Source: Apiosordaria backusii (Eukaryota > Ascomycota > Sordariomycetes > Sordariales > Lasiosphaeriaceae). Taken from it: a DNA stretch of 64,000 nt. A program made the translations under genes and the position numbers. Below, piece by piece: positions 45,631-58,074 of this stretch. Location: positions 806,001 through 870,000 of the forward strand of contig JAUKTV010000002.1 in the NCBI GenBank assembly GCA_030549205.1, given 5' to 3'. The notes under the pieces are model-generated. The model was not told the origin of the DNA. It saw only the letters and a list, made by a program, of their open reading frames with translations, and ran no database searches. Each line of letters starts with the position of its first letter. Position 1 is the first letter of the stretch.

Positions 45631-46552
45631 GCTATGGAAATGATGGGTAGGCTGTGAGTTGACAAGCAAGCATTGGGTGGAATTTTTCATTTTTTGGCGA
45701 TTGGATTGTGACGACCTTAGTTACACTTTTTTCTTTTGTATAACTTCAATAGAGGGTTAGTGATCTTGGAAAAGAGGCGTGGAAATTGAATGCCGTTGTC
45801 TGTATCAAAAGTTGATGTCATGGCTGTAAACCCCAACCCTTTCAACTGGGCTCGAGTTTGATCACCCCGCCAATCAACAGCAAACCCACAGCTTCTAGAA
45901 TGGTTGCAACAAAATTCCATCAATTGAATCAGCAGCGATTGGTGGACGATTGGGAAAGTTGCTAGGCGGTGAAACGTTTGGCTTGACGGTTTCCTCGAGT
46001 CCAGTTTCTGCCCAAACCTTATCGTTGGTTGCCTGTAAAATATTCGAGATGAGGGGGAGGGGTTGAACAGGCAGCCATTTGGTCGCCGCGCACCAGGCAC
46101 CTACAGCGAGGAAGACATGAATGGATGAGTACCATTTACGTAAGGTAGTTTTGATGAAGAGAAGTACCTCTATCGAAAAGAGGAAAGGCAGGCGCCGCAT
46201 ATCTTACCTTAAGGAACCCCGCACTCGAAAAAAAAAAAAAGGTTGGACCCCTCTTTCGCGTGCCTGGATGCCCCGCACCAAATGTTCCAGCGCTAAGCAA
46301 TCTCTTATCAGTTCCACACTGAAAGTGGCAGAAAATTTAATTCTTTTTTTCTTTTCCTCGTCGGTGGTTGCCCAGGACCTTCCCTCCTCCCTTCCCTCCT
46401 CCCTTCCCATAAAGCATTCAACTGCCATCTCCCCCGGCGGAGACCGCTATTTCTTTTTTTATACCGCTTCGCCCTCCTTCTGTTTGTTGATACCCATTTC
46501 TCTTCCCTTTCCCTTTCTTCCCCAGTTTTGTTTGTCATTGCCTGGCTGCACC
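45631..46552. other. Intergenic; leader of the karyopherin gene
   Basis: A minus-strand frame at 45895-46200 (101 codons, hydrophobic start) is not supported by any feature I know. An A12 run lies near 46231. At 46377-46408 three tandem copies of an 11-bp pyrimidine unit (CTTCCCTCCTC) lie about 150 bp before the karyopherin start, probably in its promoter or leader. Confidence 0.45.
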
Positions 46553-49500
46553 ATGGACAAGCAAACGTTGGCGGCCCTCCTGTTGGAGTCGCAGGTCCGT
46601 AAGTTGAACCCATCCCACCAATTCTACATCTCGTCAGCTCTGCTACCTAGCATTGCTAACTCTTTCGTGCCATAGCCGATACCCAGCGAGTCAAGGCTGT
46701 CACAGCTGAGCTCCAAAAGAACTACTTCACAAACCCCCAGTCGCTTCTGCTCCTGATCGAGATCGTCGCGACACACGAGGACCCGAATGTCAGACAGCTC
46801 GCCTCTGTCCAGGGCACCCGCCTGGCTGTCAAGCACTGGGAAAAGGTGGCCAAAGATCAGAAGGGCGCTGTTCGTGAGCACCTGGTCCAGGCCGTCATGA
46901 GAGAGCAGGTCCCCAGGGCCCGTCACGCCGAGTCCCGTCTCGTTGCAGCCATCGCTGCCCTTGATCTCGAGGATGGTCAATGGCCTGAGCTGGTGCCTGC
47001 CCTGTTTAACTTGGCTGCCAATTCCGATGTCACACAGCGCGAGATCGGTTCCTTCATTATCCTTAGTGTTCTTGAGGAGAACCCTGTCGCATTTGCCGAT
47101 GAAATGATCAAGCTGCTTGAGCTTTTCAGCCATACTCTGCGTGACGCTGCCAGCGCCGAGGTCCGCATCAACAGCATGATGTCGATTGGCGCCATGCTGA
47201 TGCTCTTCGAGCCTCTCGAGGACGAGGAGAGCGTTTCCAAGCTTCAGACTCTCATCCCCGCCATGGTCGATGTGCTCAAGGATGCTGTCACTGCCCAGGA
47301 CGACGAAAAGACCACCAATGCTTTCGAGGTTTTCCAACAATTCTTGGCCTACGAGTCGGCTCTGCTCGGCAACTATCTCAAGGACTTGGTCCAGTTTATG
47401 ATCGACCTCGCCGCCAACAAGCAGGCCGACGACGAGGTCCGGTCTCAAGCTATTTCCTTCCTTGTTCAAACTGTTCGGTACCGCCGCATGAAGATCCAGG
47501 GCATGAGAGGCATGGGCGAGCAACTCACACAAAAGAGTTTGTTGATCCTTACCGAGATCGACGATGACGAGGATGAGGACGAGATGTCCCCTGCCCGCTC
47601 TGCCCTGTCTTTGCTGGACTCGCTGTCAAGCGATCTCCCTCCTCGTCAGGTTATCGTCCCTCTGCTTGATGCCCTTCCCCAGTTCACCGGCCACGCCGAG
47701 GCTGGGTACAGGAAGGCCGGTGTCCTTGCCCTGGGCAACGTGGTCGAGGGTTCTCCTGACTTCGTCGCGTCCCAGATCAAGTCCATTATGCCGTCTGTCA
47801 TTACCCTCCTCAACGACGGCGATGTTGGTGTTCGCCACACTGCCTTGATTGGCCTTGCTCACCTTGCCGACGAGATCGCCGAGGAGCTTGCTCCCTTCAA
47901 CGAGGCCATCATGACCGGCCTTGTTAAGAACCTGCAGGCCGCCACCACAGCGACTTCGGACGAGCACCTGGCCAAGAAGAACATTGAGATCATCCGCTCG
48001 GTTTGCGGTGCTCTCGACGCCATGTCTGACGCCCTCGAGTCGGAATTCATGAAGCAGTACTCTGGGGACTTGATCGGCCTTATCGGCGGTCTCATCAATC
48101 ATGATAACCATAAGGTCAAGATTGCCGCTTCTGGCGCTCTTGGTGCTATTGCCGAGTCTCTGGGTGCTGATTTCAAGCCTTATTTCGACACCATTGTCCG
48201 GGCCCTTGCCCCCTACCTCCAGATCAAGAGCTCAGAGGACGACTTGGCTGTGCGCAGTGGTGTCCTGGATGCCATGGCCCGCATTGCCGTGGCGGTAGGC
48301 GCCGAGGCTTTCCAGCCTTACGTTGTGGACATCATGCGTTCCAGCCACGAGGCGCTGCAACTCGACAACACGCGCTTGAGGGAGTCTAGCTTCATCTTGT
48401 GGAGCAGCCTGGCCAAGGTCTACGAGAAGGAGTTTGCGCTCTTCCTGCCCGACGTCTTCCAGGCTCTCTTCAAGAGCCTCCAACTGGAGGAGGAGGAGAT
48501 GGTCCTCAAGCTTAGCGAGGAGGAGAAGGGTATCGTCGGTACAAAGGACGAGATCATCACAGCCGGCAAGAAGATCAAGATCAAGGATGTTGAGGACGAG
48601 GAGAGCTTCATGGAAGAGGACGACGACGATGATGACTGGGATGAGGTTGGTGTTTCCCTCGAAGCGCTTGAGAAGGAGGTTGCTATTGAGATTCTCGGCG
48701 ACATCCTCACACACGCGTGCGGCCCTGCCGAGATCGGCCAGTATCTCGAGAAGTCTGTCGAGATGGTTGCGCCCCTGGCTGAACACTCGTACGAAGGCTG
48801 CCGCAAGGGTGCCGTTTCCACTTTGTGGCGTGCGTACGCCCGTGTTTGGCAGTTGATGGAGCAGGAGGCCGGCAGCAGCTGGGAGCCTGGTCTTCCCCTG
48901 AAGCAGACCCCCACCCAAGCTATCGTCAAGCTTGGCGAGATTGTGACCAAGGCCACCAGCGCCATCTGGCAACAAGAAGCTGACCGGTATGTGCTTCCCT
49001 TGTTTTTATTTGCTTTTCCTTTTTCCATGATGACCACTCTACGTTTAACCCAGCTCACTCAAACGCATCTAATGCGAATGCTGAGAACGCGTATTATCTA
49101 CTCCTGATTTTTGAAAAGTTTTATCCCCTCTTTTTGTTTTGCAGTTCTAGTTGCAGTCAGAGGCTAACTTGTACTGATCAAGGTCTGTTGTTACCGACAT
49201 TAACCGCAACGTAGCCGCCACTCTCAAGACTTGCGGCCCGGCCATCATTGCCGACAATGTCTTCTTGACCGAGGCCATCACGGCCGTTGGCAGCATCATC
49301 ACCCGCTCGCACCCCTGCCAGCAGGATCTTGGCGATGAGGACGAGGAGCAGGAGGTGGAGGGTTCATCCGAGTACGACTGGCTTGTTATCGACACTGCCC
49401 TCGATGTCGTGATTGGCCTTGCCATTGCTCTTGGCCCCGACTTCAACGAGCTCTGGAAGATCTTTGAGAAGCCCATCCTCAAGTTTGCCGGATCCGAGTC

Positions 49501-50119
49501 GGAGAACATTGAGCGGTCCACCGGTGTTGGCGTCATTGCCGAGTGCGCCGCCAACATGGGTGCAACCGTGACCCCTTACACCGAGAAGCTTCTCAAGCTT
49601 CTTCTCAAGCGCTTGTCGGACACGGACCAGGAGACCAAGAGCAACGCTGCTTATGCCGTCGGCCAGCTCATCTTCAGCTCCACGGCTTCCGACATCTACC
49701 TTCCCCATTACCAGACCATCTTGCAGAAGCTTGAGCCCATGCTCCAGATCCCTGAGGCTCGCATCAAGGACAATGCTGCGGGCTGCCTCTGCCGTATGGT
49801 CATGGCCCACCCTGACCAGGTTCCTCTCCCCCATGTCCTCCCCGCCCTTGTCGGCCTTTTGCCGCTCAAGGAGGACTACGAGGAGAACTCTCCCGTCTAC
49901 CAGTGCATCTCCAAGCTGTTCGAGCTAAACGAGCCCACGATCCAGGGTCTTGCCCCTCAGCTCATCCCTGTGTTTGAGGCCGTCCTCAGCCCTCCTGCGG
50001 ACCAGCTTGACGACGAGACTCGGGAGCTGGTTCGCCGCCTCGTCCAGGGGCTCTACAAGCTCAACCAGGGGTTGTTCAGCAGCCACCCGACTCTCTTGCA
50101 GTTGGCTGGTGTCGCTTAG
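46553..50119 (+). CDS. Importin-beta family karyopherin Kap123 (importin-4)
   Basis: Three exons (46553-46598, 46676-48986, 49183-50119) encode 1097 residues, the usual length for Kap123. The first exon ends after 15 codons (MDKQTLAALLLESQV). The N-terminal HEAT repeats include RQLASVQGTRLAVKHW; an acidic loop (EEDDDDDDWDEVG) sits near residue 660, and HEAT repeats continue to the C-terminus. Kap123 imports ribosomal proteins and histones H3/H4 through the nuclear pore using RanGTP. Intron 2 (196 nt) is the longest in this window; it is closed by GATCAAG, the only acceptor here that keeps the frame. Codon use is strongly biased to C-ending codons, fitting high expression. It is a conserved housekeeping gene and useful for placing the species. 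Confidence 0.95.
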
Positions 50120-50591
50120 AGCGAAGGTTGTCAACCGACGGGTGTTGGGGCGTTTGATGCATAGCGTGGGTATGGGTGGATGTTTTTGTGATGGTTTCCA
50201 TCTGCACATTGTGCTATGAGTTTCTGACCTGATGATATGGAACAAAGAAGGGTTATTAGGCGCACAGGTTCGGTGGAGGCTCTAGGTTTATATAAAAGTA
50301 CAGCCAAGCAGGCAATGAATGAATTAGTGTTCGGACATAATCTTGAATGAAGTGTTCATCCCCCCATTTCAGTGCTGGTGCTGAGGCTGTGACACAGGAG
50401 AGTGTGAGTCGTTGACTGTGGGTATCATAAGGATGAGTGTCCCCTGAGGAGAGGCCATCCATGAGAGGCCGGTCATGAGAAGACATATTTTCAGAGAAGC
50501 AGGGAGAGAGCCTGCCCCAAAAAAGCAAGTTCAACCAACAACTCAAAAGTTGTGTTGAAAAAGGAGGAACTGAATCAGTTGATTCAGGCTT
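50120..50591. other. 3' flank of the karyopherin gene
   Basis: No gene is recognised. Confidence 0.4.
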
Positions 50592-50675
50592 GGACGAGCT
50601 GGGAATCGAACCCAGGACCTTTCGCATACAGGTGAGTATGCTAAGCGAACGCTCTACCAACTGAGCCACACGCCC
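50592..50675 (-). tRNA. tRNA-Ala (AGC) with short intron
   Basis: On the minus strand GGGCGTG/CTCGTCC forms the acceptor stem (one T-T mismatch), with D arm GGCTCAGTTGGTAGAGC, anticodon stem TTCGC/GCGAA and T arm CTGGGTTCGATTCCCAG. The loop begins TTAGCAT, giving anticodon AGC (Ala), and carries an intron of about 12 nt. Confidence 0.87.
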
Positions 50676-51061
50676 TTGTTGTTGCTTGCTGTTGTGGAAG
50701 TCTTTTTTGGGAATGCCCTTTTGAGAGTGTGTTGGATGTGGTTCAGGGGGGTTGAACTCCCTAACTGTCTAGTCCAAAGAAAGGTGGGGCGGGACTATTA
50801 GCTGATGCCAGGTAAGCAAAGTACCTAACAAAGGGGTGGGCATGTTTCTGTATCTAGGCCCAGTCGGGCTCTTCTTGTTTGCTTTTGGGGCATGAATAAA
50901 GGGGCTGCCATTGGGAATGACGGGAATTCAGGGGTCAACAGGGTTAGGGTTCATCATGATGGCAACTCCTCCTTTCGCATCGTTCATTCATTGACGTGTT
51001 CTATCCCATGATTACCTAACCTACTTCCAGGTTGGGAAAAAGCTACCTACTTTCGGCAAAG
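50676..51061. other. Intergenic
   Basis: This lies upstream of tRNA-Ala and downstream of the NRPS-like gene. A lone GGGTTAGGGTT near 50940 is not a telomeric array. No gene is seen. Confidence 0.4.
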
Positions 51062-54000
51062 CTAAAACTTCCACTCCTCCATCCACTTCCTCATCATCCT
51101 CCCAGTGATCCCGCCTAGCCCAGCCATCGCCTTGCTCTTTGCCACCGCGTGCGCCGTTGCGAACCTCACTTCTGCCTGCTGGCCCCCTTCCGCGGCACTA
51201 GCACCAGCACCAGCAGTGGCAGCGGCATTCAACCCCTCGAAAAAGTCTAGCAATTTCAACGCTGGCATTTGCTCGATTTGCTCATCCGTGGCAGTGGGAC
51301 TGATGCCCTTCAGCTCATCCACCCAGTCGGCGTAGGGGATTGCTTCGATTTTGCGAGTGGGGGCGTAAAACTCTTGGATTCCGGGAACGAGGAGGGACCA
51401 AGGGACGATGTGCGGGTTGACGAGGTTGAAGGTTTGCGGCACGGCGGAGGTGGAGCTGTGGTGGGAGGATAAAGAGAGGTCGACGACGGCGCGGGCGGCG
51501 AGGTCGGTGGGGACCCAGTCGATGGGGGAGGGGAGGGAGGAGGGGAGTTTGAGGAGGGTGGTGGAGGTTTTGAGGAGGGAGGGGAGCCATTCTTGAGGGT
51601 GTTAGTCTGGTAGATATTTCAGGGTTGGGAAACAGACCTTGTCGATTCCATACGCCGGATTTCTCGGCTGCTCCGGCTAGCTGACCTACTCGGAGGATGG
51701 CGACAGAGTTGATGTGCCCTGCGTTTAAGGCGTTGGATAAGATAGAGGCTGCGACGTGCTTTGACTCGCCGTAGCCTTGCTTGGCGGGGAGGCTGTTGTC
51801 TGGGTCCCAGTCTTCGCCGATGATGATCTCGTTGCCGTCTTCGGGGGTGTGGCGGACGGCAGGCCAGTTGAGGGTGCTCGCGATGGAGGAGATGAACACA
51901 ATGTGAGGTTTACGAGCCGAACCTGATGAAAAGTCGGCGCATCGTTTCGCTCCAGCGATGACGGGCTCGAAGGATTCAAGAGGGCTGTTGAAGTTGACGG
52001 GCCAGGCGTTGATGATGATTATGTCGGTTTGCTGTTGGAGAGAGGCGAAGTCATGGGGGAACTCGAGGCCGAAGTTGGGGGCGGAGGTTTCGCCCGTAAA
52101 GAAGTGGACTTGTGAAGACGGGATGGGACCAAGACCGCGATCTTCAAAGGATTTCTGTTGACGCTCGGGGGCGTTGGATGAGCGGTTGAGGCAGAAGATT
52201 TGGGAGATTTCGGGAGTATCGATGAGCTCTTTTAGGACGTAGCTTCCCAGCGAACCGGTCGAACCGATGAGGAGTACGTTGAATGCCGCAGGAGGGGATT
52301 TGGGGGGTGAAGGGGGAGATGCGAGCTTTGGGAACCGCGAGTAGCGGTATATCATGGCCGACATGCGCTCTTCTCGAGAGATGATATTCTCGGGTTGCTG
52401 GCTCGTCTCTGAAACACTTACTGCTTTGGTCAGCTGGCTGACGGTTGGGTTGTCATAGACTGTCTTTGCGTTGCATTTGAGTCCAGATGAAGTCAAAATA
52501 CGACTGAGCTGCAGTGCCTGCAACGAGTCGGCTCCGAGCTGGAAGATATTGGCATCATCAGTCAGCTTCGCAGCTCGACTGCCGAGGACAGAACGAATGG
52601 CTTTCCGAACAACCTCTTGCACGCCAGCAATGGATTGCCCTGCCGCGCTGGGTGCTTCATCAACCACCTCCTGCTCCTTGTAGAGCTTCTCGATCTCGTC
52701 TTCGTACAGCTTATACGTCGCCTGCCTCATCGTCGACCCTTTAGATGCACGCTTAAACGGCTTCTCTGGCTTGGTCAACATCACAGTTGATCTCCAAACC
52801 CTCGCATAGGCAGGATACTCCGCGTTGGCCTCCTCAATCAACGGCCATATCTTGTCGATAAACTCCTCCCTGTTATCTCCCTGATGATCACTCGAAGGCT
52901 CAATCAGCAACCCAGCCTGGAAGTGCCCCACGCCGAGCATAAGCGCCCCCTGAACCCACGGATGACCGTCCACAATCTTCTCAAACGCCACGGGGTTGAC
53001 CTTCTCCCCGTTGCTCAGCACAATGATATCGTCCAACCTCCCCGCAAACTTCCACAGTCCCTTTTTTGTCGGGTGCTCCTCAAAAAGATCATGCGTCCAC
53101 CACTCCTGCAGCTCTGAAAAATTCCAAAACACAAACTGGTACTTTTCGTCCGGCCTTCGCTTGATCACCGCCTCAGCCAAGCGGGGGTTCTCCTCCGTGG
53201 GCTCCATCACAAGACCAGACTCGGGGTTCCACTCGAAATACTGCCAGTCCTTGGGGTCGTTGAGCAGAAGGGTAGGAAAAAAGAAGGCCTCGGTCGAACC
53301 AATCCCATTGTACACGGACGTGACGTTGGAGATTTGGTTCCCGCAGGCTTCGGCCAGGGGGGCACCGCCGTAAAAGACAAAGTCCAACGTGGAGAGGACG
53401 GAGAGGCCAGAGGGGAGGCGGCAGATGTCCTCTATCATGGAGGGGGCCGAGGCGAGGGCACTGGGGTTGGTCTTGACGATGCATTCGAGGATGAGCTCGG
53501 CTGTGGGGGGCTTGTGGGCGGGGAGGAGGACGACGGGTTTTTGGTAGTAAAGAGAGCGGAGGAGGAAGTTGATGCCGAAGATGTGGAAGAAGGGAGCCAC
53601 GGATAGGACTAGACGGGTCAGGAAGAGGGAGCAGTGCGTGCTGGTGCGGCCTGGCGGGGTGGGGATTGAAGTGATGGTTTCAAAGGTGGCAAAGACGCCG
53701 GCTTTGATGTGAATGGGCTTGGGAAGGCCAGTGGTACCGGAGGTGTGAAGTATCATGAGAGTTTCATGATCTGAGAAGCTGGCAGGCCCTTTTGGAGTTG
53801 CGGATGTGGGAGTGAACGGCTTGAGAAGCTCATCAACTGCAGGAACCTGGACTGGTTCAAGTTTGAGGCTTGGCATGGATACCGACAGTGTGGCGATTTG
53901 CGGGAGAAATTCCGCTGAGAAAAGAAACTTGGAGCATTTTGTTGTTTTGAGAAGAGCAAGATTTCCCTCTTTTGAGTTGCGAGGAGAAGGCAAGAGAGGC

Positions 54001-54266
54001 TTGTAGCCTGCCTTCAAGGCGGCGAGGATAACCAGCGGATATCGGACATCATTAACACCCATATATGCGACGACCTCATCGGGGGATCCTGGGCCGAGAT
54101 GTTGAATGATAAAGTCGGACATTGCGTCGAGGGCATTTTTGAGTTGGGAATAGGTGATATCTTCCCAATGGGTTTCCCCCTGGGCGGACGTGATCGGGGA
54201 TTTCATCCACACATTGTTGGGCTTTTCTGCCGCTAGGCGGTCGACAAGGACTGTAGGAGACAACAT
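51062..54266 (-). CDS. NRPS-like A-T-R enzyme (carboxylic acid reductase type)
   Basis: Exons 54266-51638 and 51591-51062 give 1052 residues. The adenylation domain has ILHTSGTTGLPKP (about 172-184), FVFYGGAPLA, YNGIGSTE and GRLDDIIVLSNGEKVNP. The thiolation domain carries the phosphopantetheine Ser in FQLGADSLQ (about 575). The reductase domain has the NADPH motif GSTGSLGS (about 668) and catalytic YGESK (about 832). There is no condensation domain. Such enzymes activate a carboxylic acid, load it on the T domain and release an aldehyde or alcohol. Substrate choice cannot be read from sequence. The start is the first ATG; a GTG ten codons upstream is in frame but unlikely. It lies head-to-tail with the BBE oxidase gene, suggesting a shared small-molecule pathway. 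Confidence 0.9.
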
Positions 54267-54820
54267 TTCCACGAGACGGTCTTGAAGATTTGACACTGAA
54301 GTCTTAGCAACATGGGTTATCGAGGTGTTTTATTTCTGGCTTTGGGAAGTCGGTGGTGGGGGATGTTCAGACCATATGACATGCACGCGCGTCATGTCTC
54401 GGCCAAATCCTGAGAGAAACCAGTATAGAATCAATCAGCCCAAAACTTCACTCGAATAGTGCATACTAATTCAGGGCTCGGGAATGATTCACCCGATTCT
54501 ACCACACCACCAGTCCAATGATATTCAGCGGTCATACAATAGGGCTTATGCATGCGAGGAGGGTGTCGGATAGGGGTTCTGGAGGTGGGCACGTAGTCAG
54601 CATTTCACCACAAAGATGGCATGGATCGCTCATCACCTGCAGGCCAGAGACATTTCATGCAAAGCTCAGCTTGACCTTTTCTTCGGTAAGACCGCTTCGA
54701 GCAATAGAGTGGTCACACAGCACAGTCGCACAGAGATGCGCCTAGCTGGATCGTCGGAACGCCGTCGCTCATGTACTAATTTGATTCAACGAGATATCTA
54801 CCTAGGCATGTAAAAAATGC
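54267..54820. other. Intergenic between the BBE oxidase and NRPS-like genes
   Basis: This is the promoter region of the NRPS-like gene. No gene is recognised. Confidence 0.4.
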
Positions 54821-56728
54821 TCAGAGTTTCTTGCACAGCCGCCCATTTTGCGTCGGAAGCGACGGCAGCTGTCCCTCCACCTCCCAGTCCTCGCTTCCGA
54901 CGGCAGTGTGCGCATAGAACAAGCCGGTCGGATCATATTTCTTCTTCAGCTGGAGCAGTCTCGGGTAATGCGAGCCATAAAAGGACTGTTGCCAGTTTGG
55001 CTCGTTGATGTCTCCCTCCGACAGGTAGCTCCCCGCTCCGGGACTGACTTGTCTCCATCGCGCCATCCAGTCATTCGTCAGAGTGTTGCTCTGCGCTTGG
55101 ATGACAGCAGTGCTGGCATCGGCAGGCCAGGCAGCTGCGAGAATGAAGAATCCGGTTGTCTCTCTCCAGGCGGGGTTGACGCTGTTGGTCTGGTTCACAG
55201 CTGGGTTGGTGGCTGCTCGGGTGTTGTAGCCAATCAAGATACCGCCTGCTTCGACGGCGTAACGCACGGCAGCCATTGTCTCATTCCTCTTGGTGGGGTT
55301 GACAAAGTTGTCTCTGGGGAAGAGTCGAGAGGCGGCGCGATTGTCGGCGCCTCCCACGTTTTCCGGAGGGAACGTGCCAGAGTGTGCTTGGTATAAGCTG
55401 GGGTATTCGTTCCAGACAGGATCAATGGGGATGCCGAGATCGGCGAGGTCATCGAGAAAGGGCTGGACAAGAGGCTGGAATTGGGCCAATGTCATGTTGC
55501 CTCCCCATAGGGGGTTCATGCTGAAAAAGAACTGGCCCGGGCCAATATTGACAACGAGCCAATACCCGTAGGCACCGGCCGCGGTGAAGGTGTCAAAGTA
55601 GGACGTGTATGTCTCGACACCGGCCCAAAAAGTGTCGGCAGTGACATTGGGAGACGTGCCGAACGTGAAGCCGAGGGTGGAGACGGGGATCTGGGGGTAG
55701 GCTTTGACGGTCACTGAAGTGACTACGCCATAGGTACTACCACCGCCTCCACGTAGGGCCCAGAAGAGATCAGGGTAGGAGGTTTGACTGGCGGTGACGA
55801 AACGACCGTTGGGGAGGACAATATCGAGAGAGAGAACCTGGTCGGCACCCATGCCCACGAGCGACGACATGGGGGAGTGACCTCCCCCAGCGATATACCC
55901 TCCTGCCATGCCCACGGTTCTGCACTCGCCACCGACGACGGTAACGTTGTTCACCTCGGCAGCTTGGTAGACTTCCTCTGTCTCGACGCCAGATCCAAGT
56001 TTGAATGCTGGCCCTGAGTGTCCATTGCAAGTGTAGTTGGGGATGTACTGGATGTTTTTGAGCTTGTGTGTCCAGATGGACAATGACCCGGCACCCATAG
56101 ACTTGTCCGCAAAATCGTGTCCAGTGTTCTTGACAACTAGGCGGATGTTGGTTGCGCGAGCAAAGTTGATTGCCAGCTGAATCTGGGATACCTGAGTGAC
56201 GGCAACGGAATAGGAAGCATATCCTCCCAAGGTGCAGTTGTCGAAGAGCTGACTGGGGTGGTCCGAAGGCATACAGGTGCGGCCTTGCCAGAGGGGTAAC
56301 ATGGCCGACGTGGGGTCATCGACATGGAGCTGCGGTCTGTTCCAGTTCGTTTTGACGTATTCGCACTGGGCGGCATCGTACTGAGGCCACCCGTCGTAGC
56401 ACGGGGCCGCGAGGGGAACTGTCTGGATGAGTGCGCCACCAAGGGTCAGGTTGAAGAGGTTCCACACTGAGTTGGATGGCCAGAGGGCATCCCCAGGGAA
56501 GGTTTTGCATCTTGGTCTGGGGAGGCCACCGATGATCTTGGAGCTAGCCGCTGTGCCCACGATGGGACCAAAGTCGAACAGCTCGGTGTTGTTGGTGCTG
56601 TCGATGGCTTCTTTAGTCAAGACATCGTTCTCCCAGGAGAAGCGGGAGGGGCATGTCGCCGTGGTTTGGTCGGCCAAGACAGACAGAACAGCCGCGATGG
56701 CCGTTGCCCGGAGATCGAGTGGTACCAT
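54821..56728 (-). CDS. Secreted FAD-linked oxidase with BBE domain
   Basis: This intronless gene encodes 635 residues from ATG 56728, with a signal peptide (LRATAIAAVLSVLADQTTA). The FAD-binding type 4 domain spans about residues 115-300, with VVKNTGHDF, GGECRTVGMAGGYIAGGGHS and LPNGRFV. The C-terminal berberine-bridge-like segment ends YPRLLQLKKKYDPTGLFY. Several N-glycosylation sites (NNT, NLT, NCT, NYT, NVT) fit secretion. These enzymes oxidise alcohols, sugars or metabolite intermediates using a covalently bound flavin. Next to the NRPS-like reductase it may act on the same product. An in-frame TTG lies 17 codons upstream, but the signal peptide favours the ATG. Confidence 0.9.
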   Translation of the reverse strand: MVPLDLRATAIAAVLSVLADQTTATCPSRFSWENDVLTKEAIDSTNNTELFDFGPIVGTAASSKIIGGLPRPRCKTFPGDALWPSNSVWNLFNLTLGGALIQTVPLAAPCYDGWPQYDAAQCEYVKTNWNRPQLHVDDPTSAMLPLWQGRTCMPSDHPSQLFDNCTLGGYASYSVAVTQVSQIQLAINFARATNIRLVVKNTGHDFADKSMGAGSLSIWTHKLKNIQYIPNYTCNGHSGPAFKLGSGVETEEVYQAAEVNNVTVVGGECRTVGMAGGYIAGGGHSPMSSLVGMGADQVLSLDIVLPNGRFVTASQTSYPDLFWALRGGGGSTYGVVTSVTVKAYPQIPVSTLGFTFGTSPNVTADTFWAGVETYTSYFDTFTAAGAYGYWLVVNIGPGQFFFSMNPLWGGNMTLAQFQPLVQPFLDDLADLGIPIDPVWNEYPSLYQAHSGTFPPENVGGADNRAASRLFPRDNFVNPTKRNETMAAVRYAVEAGGILIGYNTRAATNPAVNQTNSVNPAWRETTGFFILAAAWPADASTAVIQAQSNTLTNDWMARWRQVSPGAGSYLSEGDINEPNWQQSFYGSHYPRLLQLKKKYDPTGLFYAHTAVGSEDWEVEGQLPSLPTQNGRLCKKL

Positions 56729-58074
56729 GTCGACGCCGTCAAGCTTGAGAGGGAAGCTTGATGAGAGACATGAGCTCAAGAGCCATTGCTGGCGGCCAAA
56801 AGATATCGGCCTTTATAAGGAGGGAACCATTTCCCCTCTCTTTTGCCCTTGCGTTTCCCGAACAATCCCAGCTCAAGCACCACCTGCAGCACAATGGCAT
56901 GGTGTTGAAGAACCAACCATGCCGGAAATACTACCCAAGACTGGACTAATGCTGCCGCAGCGCCCCGGACTGGTTACCGGCCCTGACCGACCCCCCCTTT
57001 CCCCCGCAGGCACCCCATGCCGTCGACAGGGGCAGTGGACTTGGAACCAATCGGGGACCACGTCCGCTGCAATCCTTCGCTACGGCGGCCGGATTTTCAA
57101 TAGAGCTGCTTACCCGCATCCTCAGGAACAGCATGAGCCCGCAACGGCATTTGGGATGAATTCCACGTGTGATATCAGCCGGACTAACGTGCATTTTGGG
57201 TTACACGACAGAGCATTGTAAGCCACTTTCCTGGGCCGCCGACGGGATGTGGTGAGTAGATTCCCAAGCGAAGCACTGGAGATCACAAACCAACATCTCG
57301 CCCCGTCTCTCCAACCTCGCCAACTGACAGAGAGTCTCTCTGGTACCAGATATTTGTCAGTGCCATTCGATTGCATCATGTCCTTGGCACAGCCTTGTGA
57401 GCTGTTGGTTCGCAGATTGAACACCAACAGGACCTACGTAATGAACAGCGAAGTGTCGGCAACAAAAGCATATATCCACAAGTGAATTTGATTTTTGATT
57501 TGGAAGACATGCTCCGACAGTCTGAGAATAATATCTCTGCTCGTTCAATACGTTCACTCCCTTAGAATAGATCTCCCAGTAACAGGAAATGCTTCCCGCA
57601 ATGCTAGATCGTATAGTAAAAATAGGTTGCCAAACGGAGGTAAAGATAACGAACGTTATGGATCATCTTGCTCTGAAGTACTTGTGTTCCAACCAGCCGT
57701 AGTGAATGTACTGGCACTATTAAACAAGAGTGCAAACACACCTGTCAAGCCACTCATAAGAATGCTTGCCTGCCTACTTTGCTTACAATTGAACAAAAGC
57801 GGACCAAAGGTTTTCTGATCACAAAGACAAGACTAGGGGCCACGGCAAGGAAGACGCAGAAAAGGTATGAAAAGAATGACCGATTCATTGAGTGCGTAAG
57901 TAAAAGCAAAAAAAATCCCCTAGTTGTACGCCGCACCTATCTCCACAATCTGCAACCTTAGCCAACCCTTCCGTTTACTTGTTGACCTCTCCAAACTCAG
58001 AATGACATATCCATCCGTGTATACCCACCCCCAAAAACATCACCAAGCACCAAACATTCACCCATCACCCCCCT
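56729..58074. other. Intergenic, about 1.35 kb
   Basis: This is the promoter of the BBE oxidase gene plus unassigned DNA. Open frames here are short or overlap the BBE gene antisense. No domain is recognised. Confidence 0.4.

Noticed and set aside
45895..46200. 101-codon minus-strand frame with hydrophobic start
   Set aside because: It has no family match and would crowd the karyopherin promoter; evidence is too thin to list as a gene.
46624..47532. 302-codon minus-strand open frame opposite the karyopherin gene
   Set aside because: It is antisense to well-supported Kap123 exons with strongly biased codons, which leave the other strand open by chance; it has no domain.
48232..48975. 247-codon minus-strand frame opposite the karyopherin gene
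   Set aside because: It has the same cause as the preceding case: a mirror of acidic, C-ending codons, rich in Leu and Asp without any motif.
56427..57221. 264-codon plus-strand frame upstream of and over the BBE gene
   Set aside because: Its first 300 bp are antisense to the secreted BBE oxidase; the remainder has no domain or splice context.
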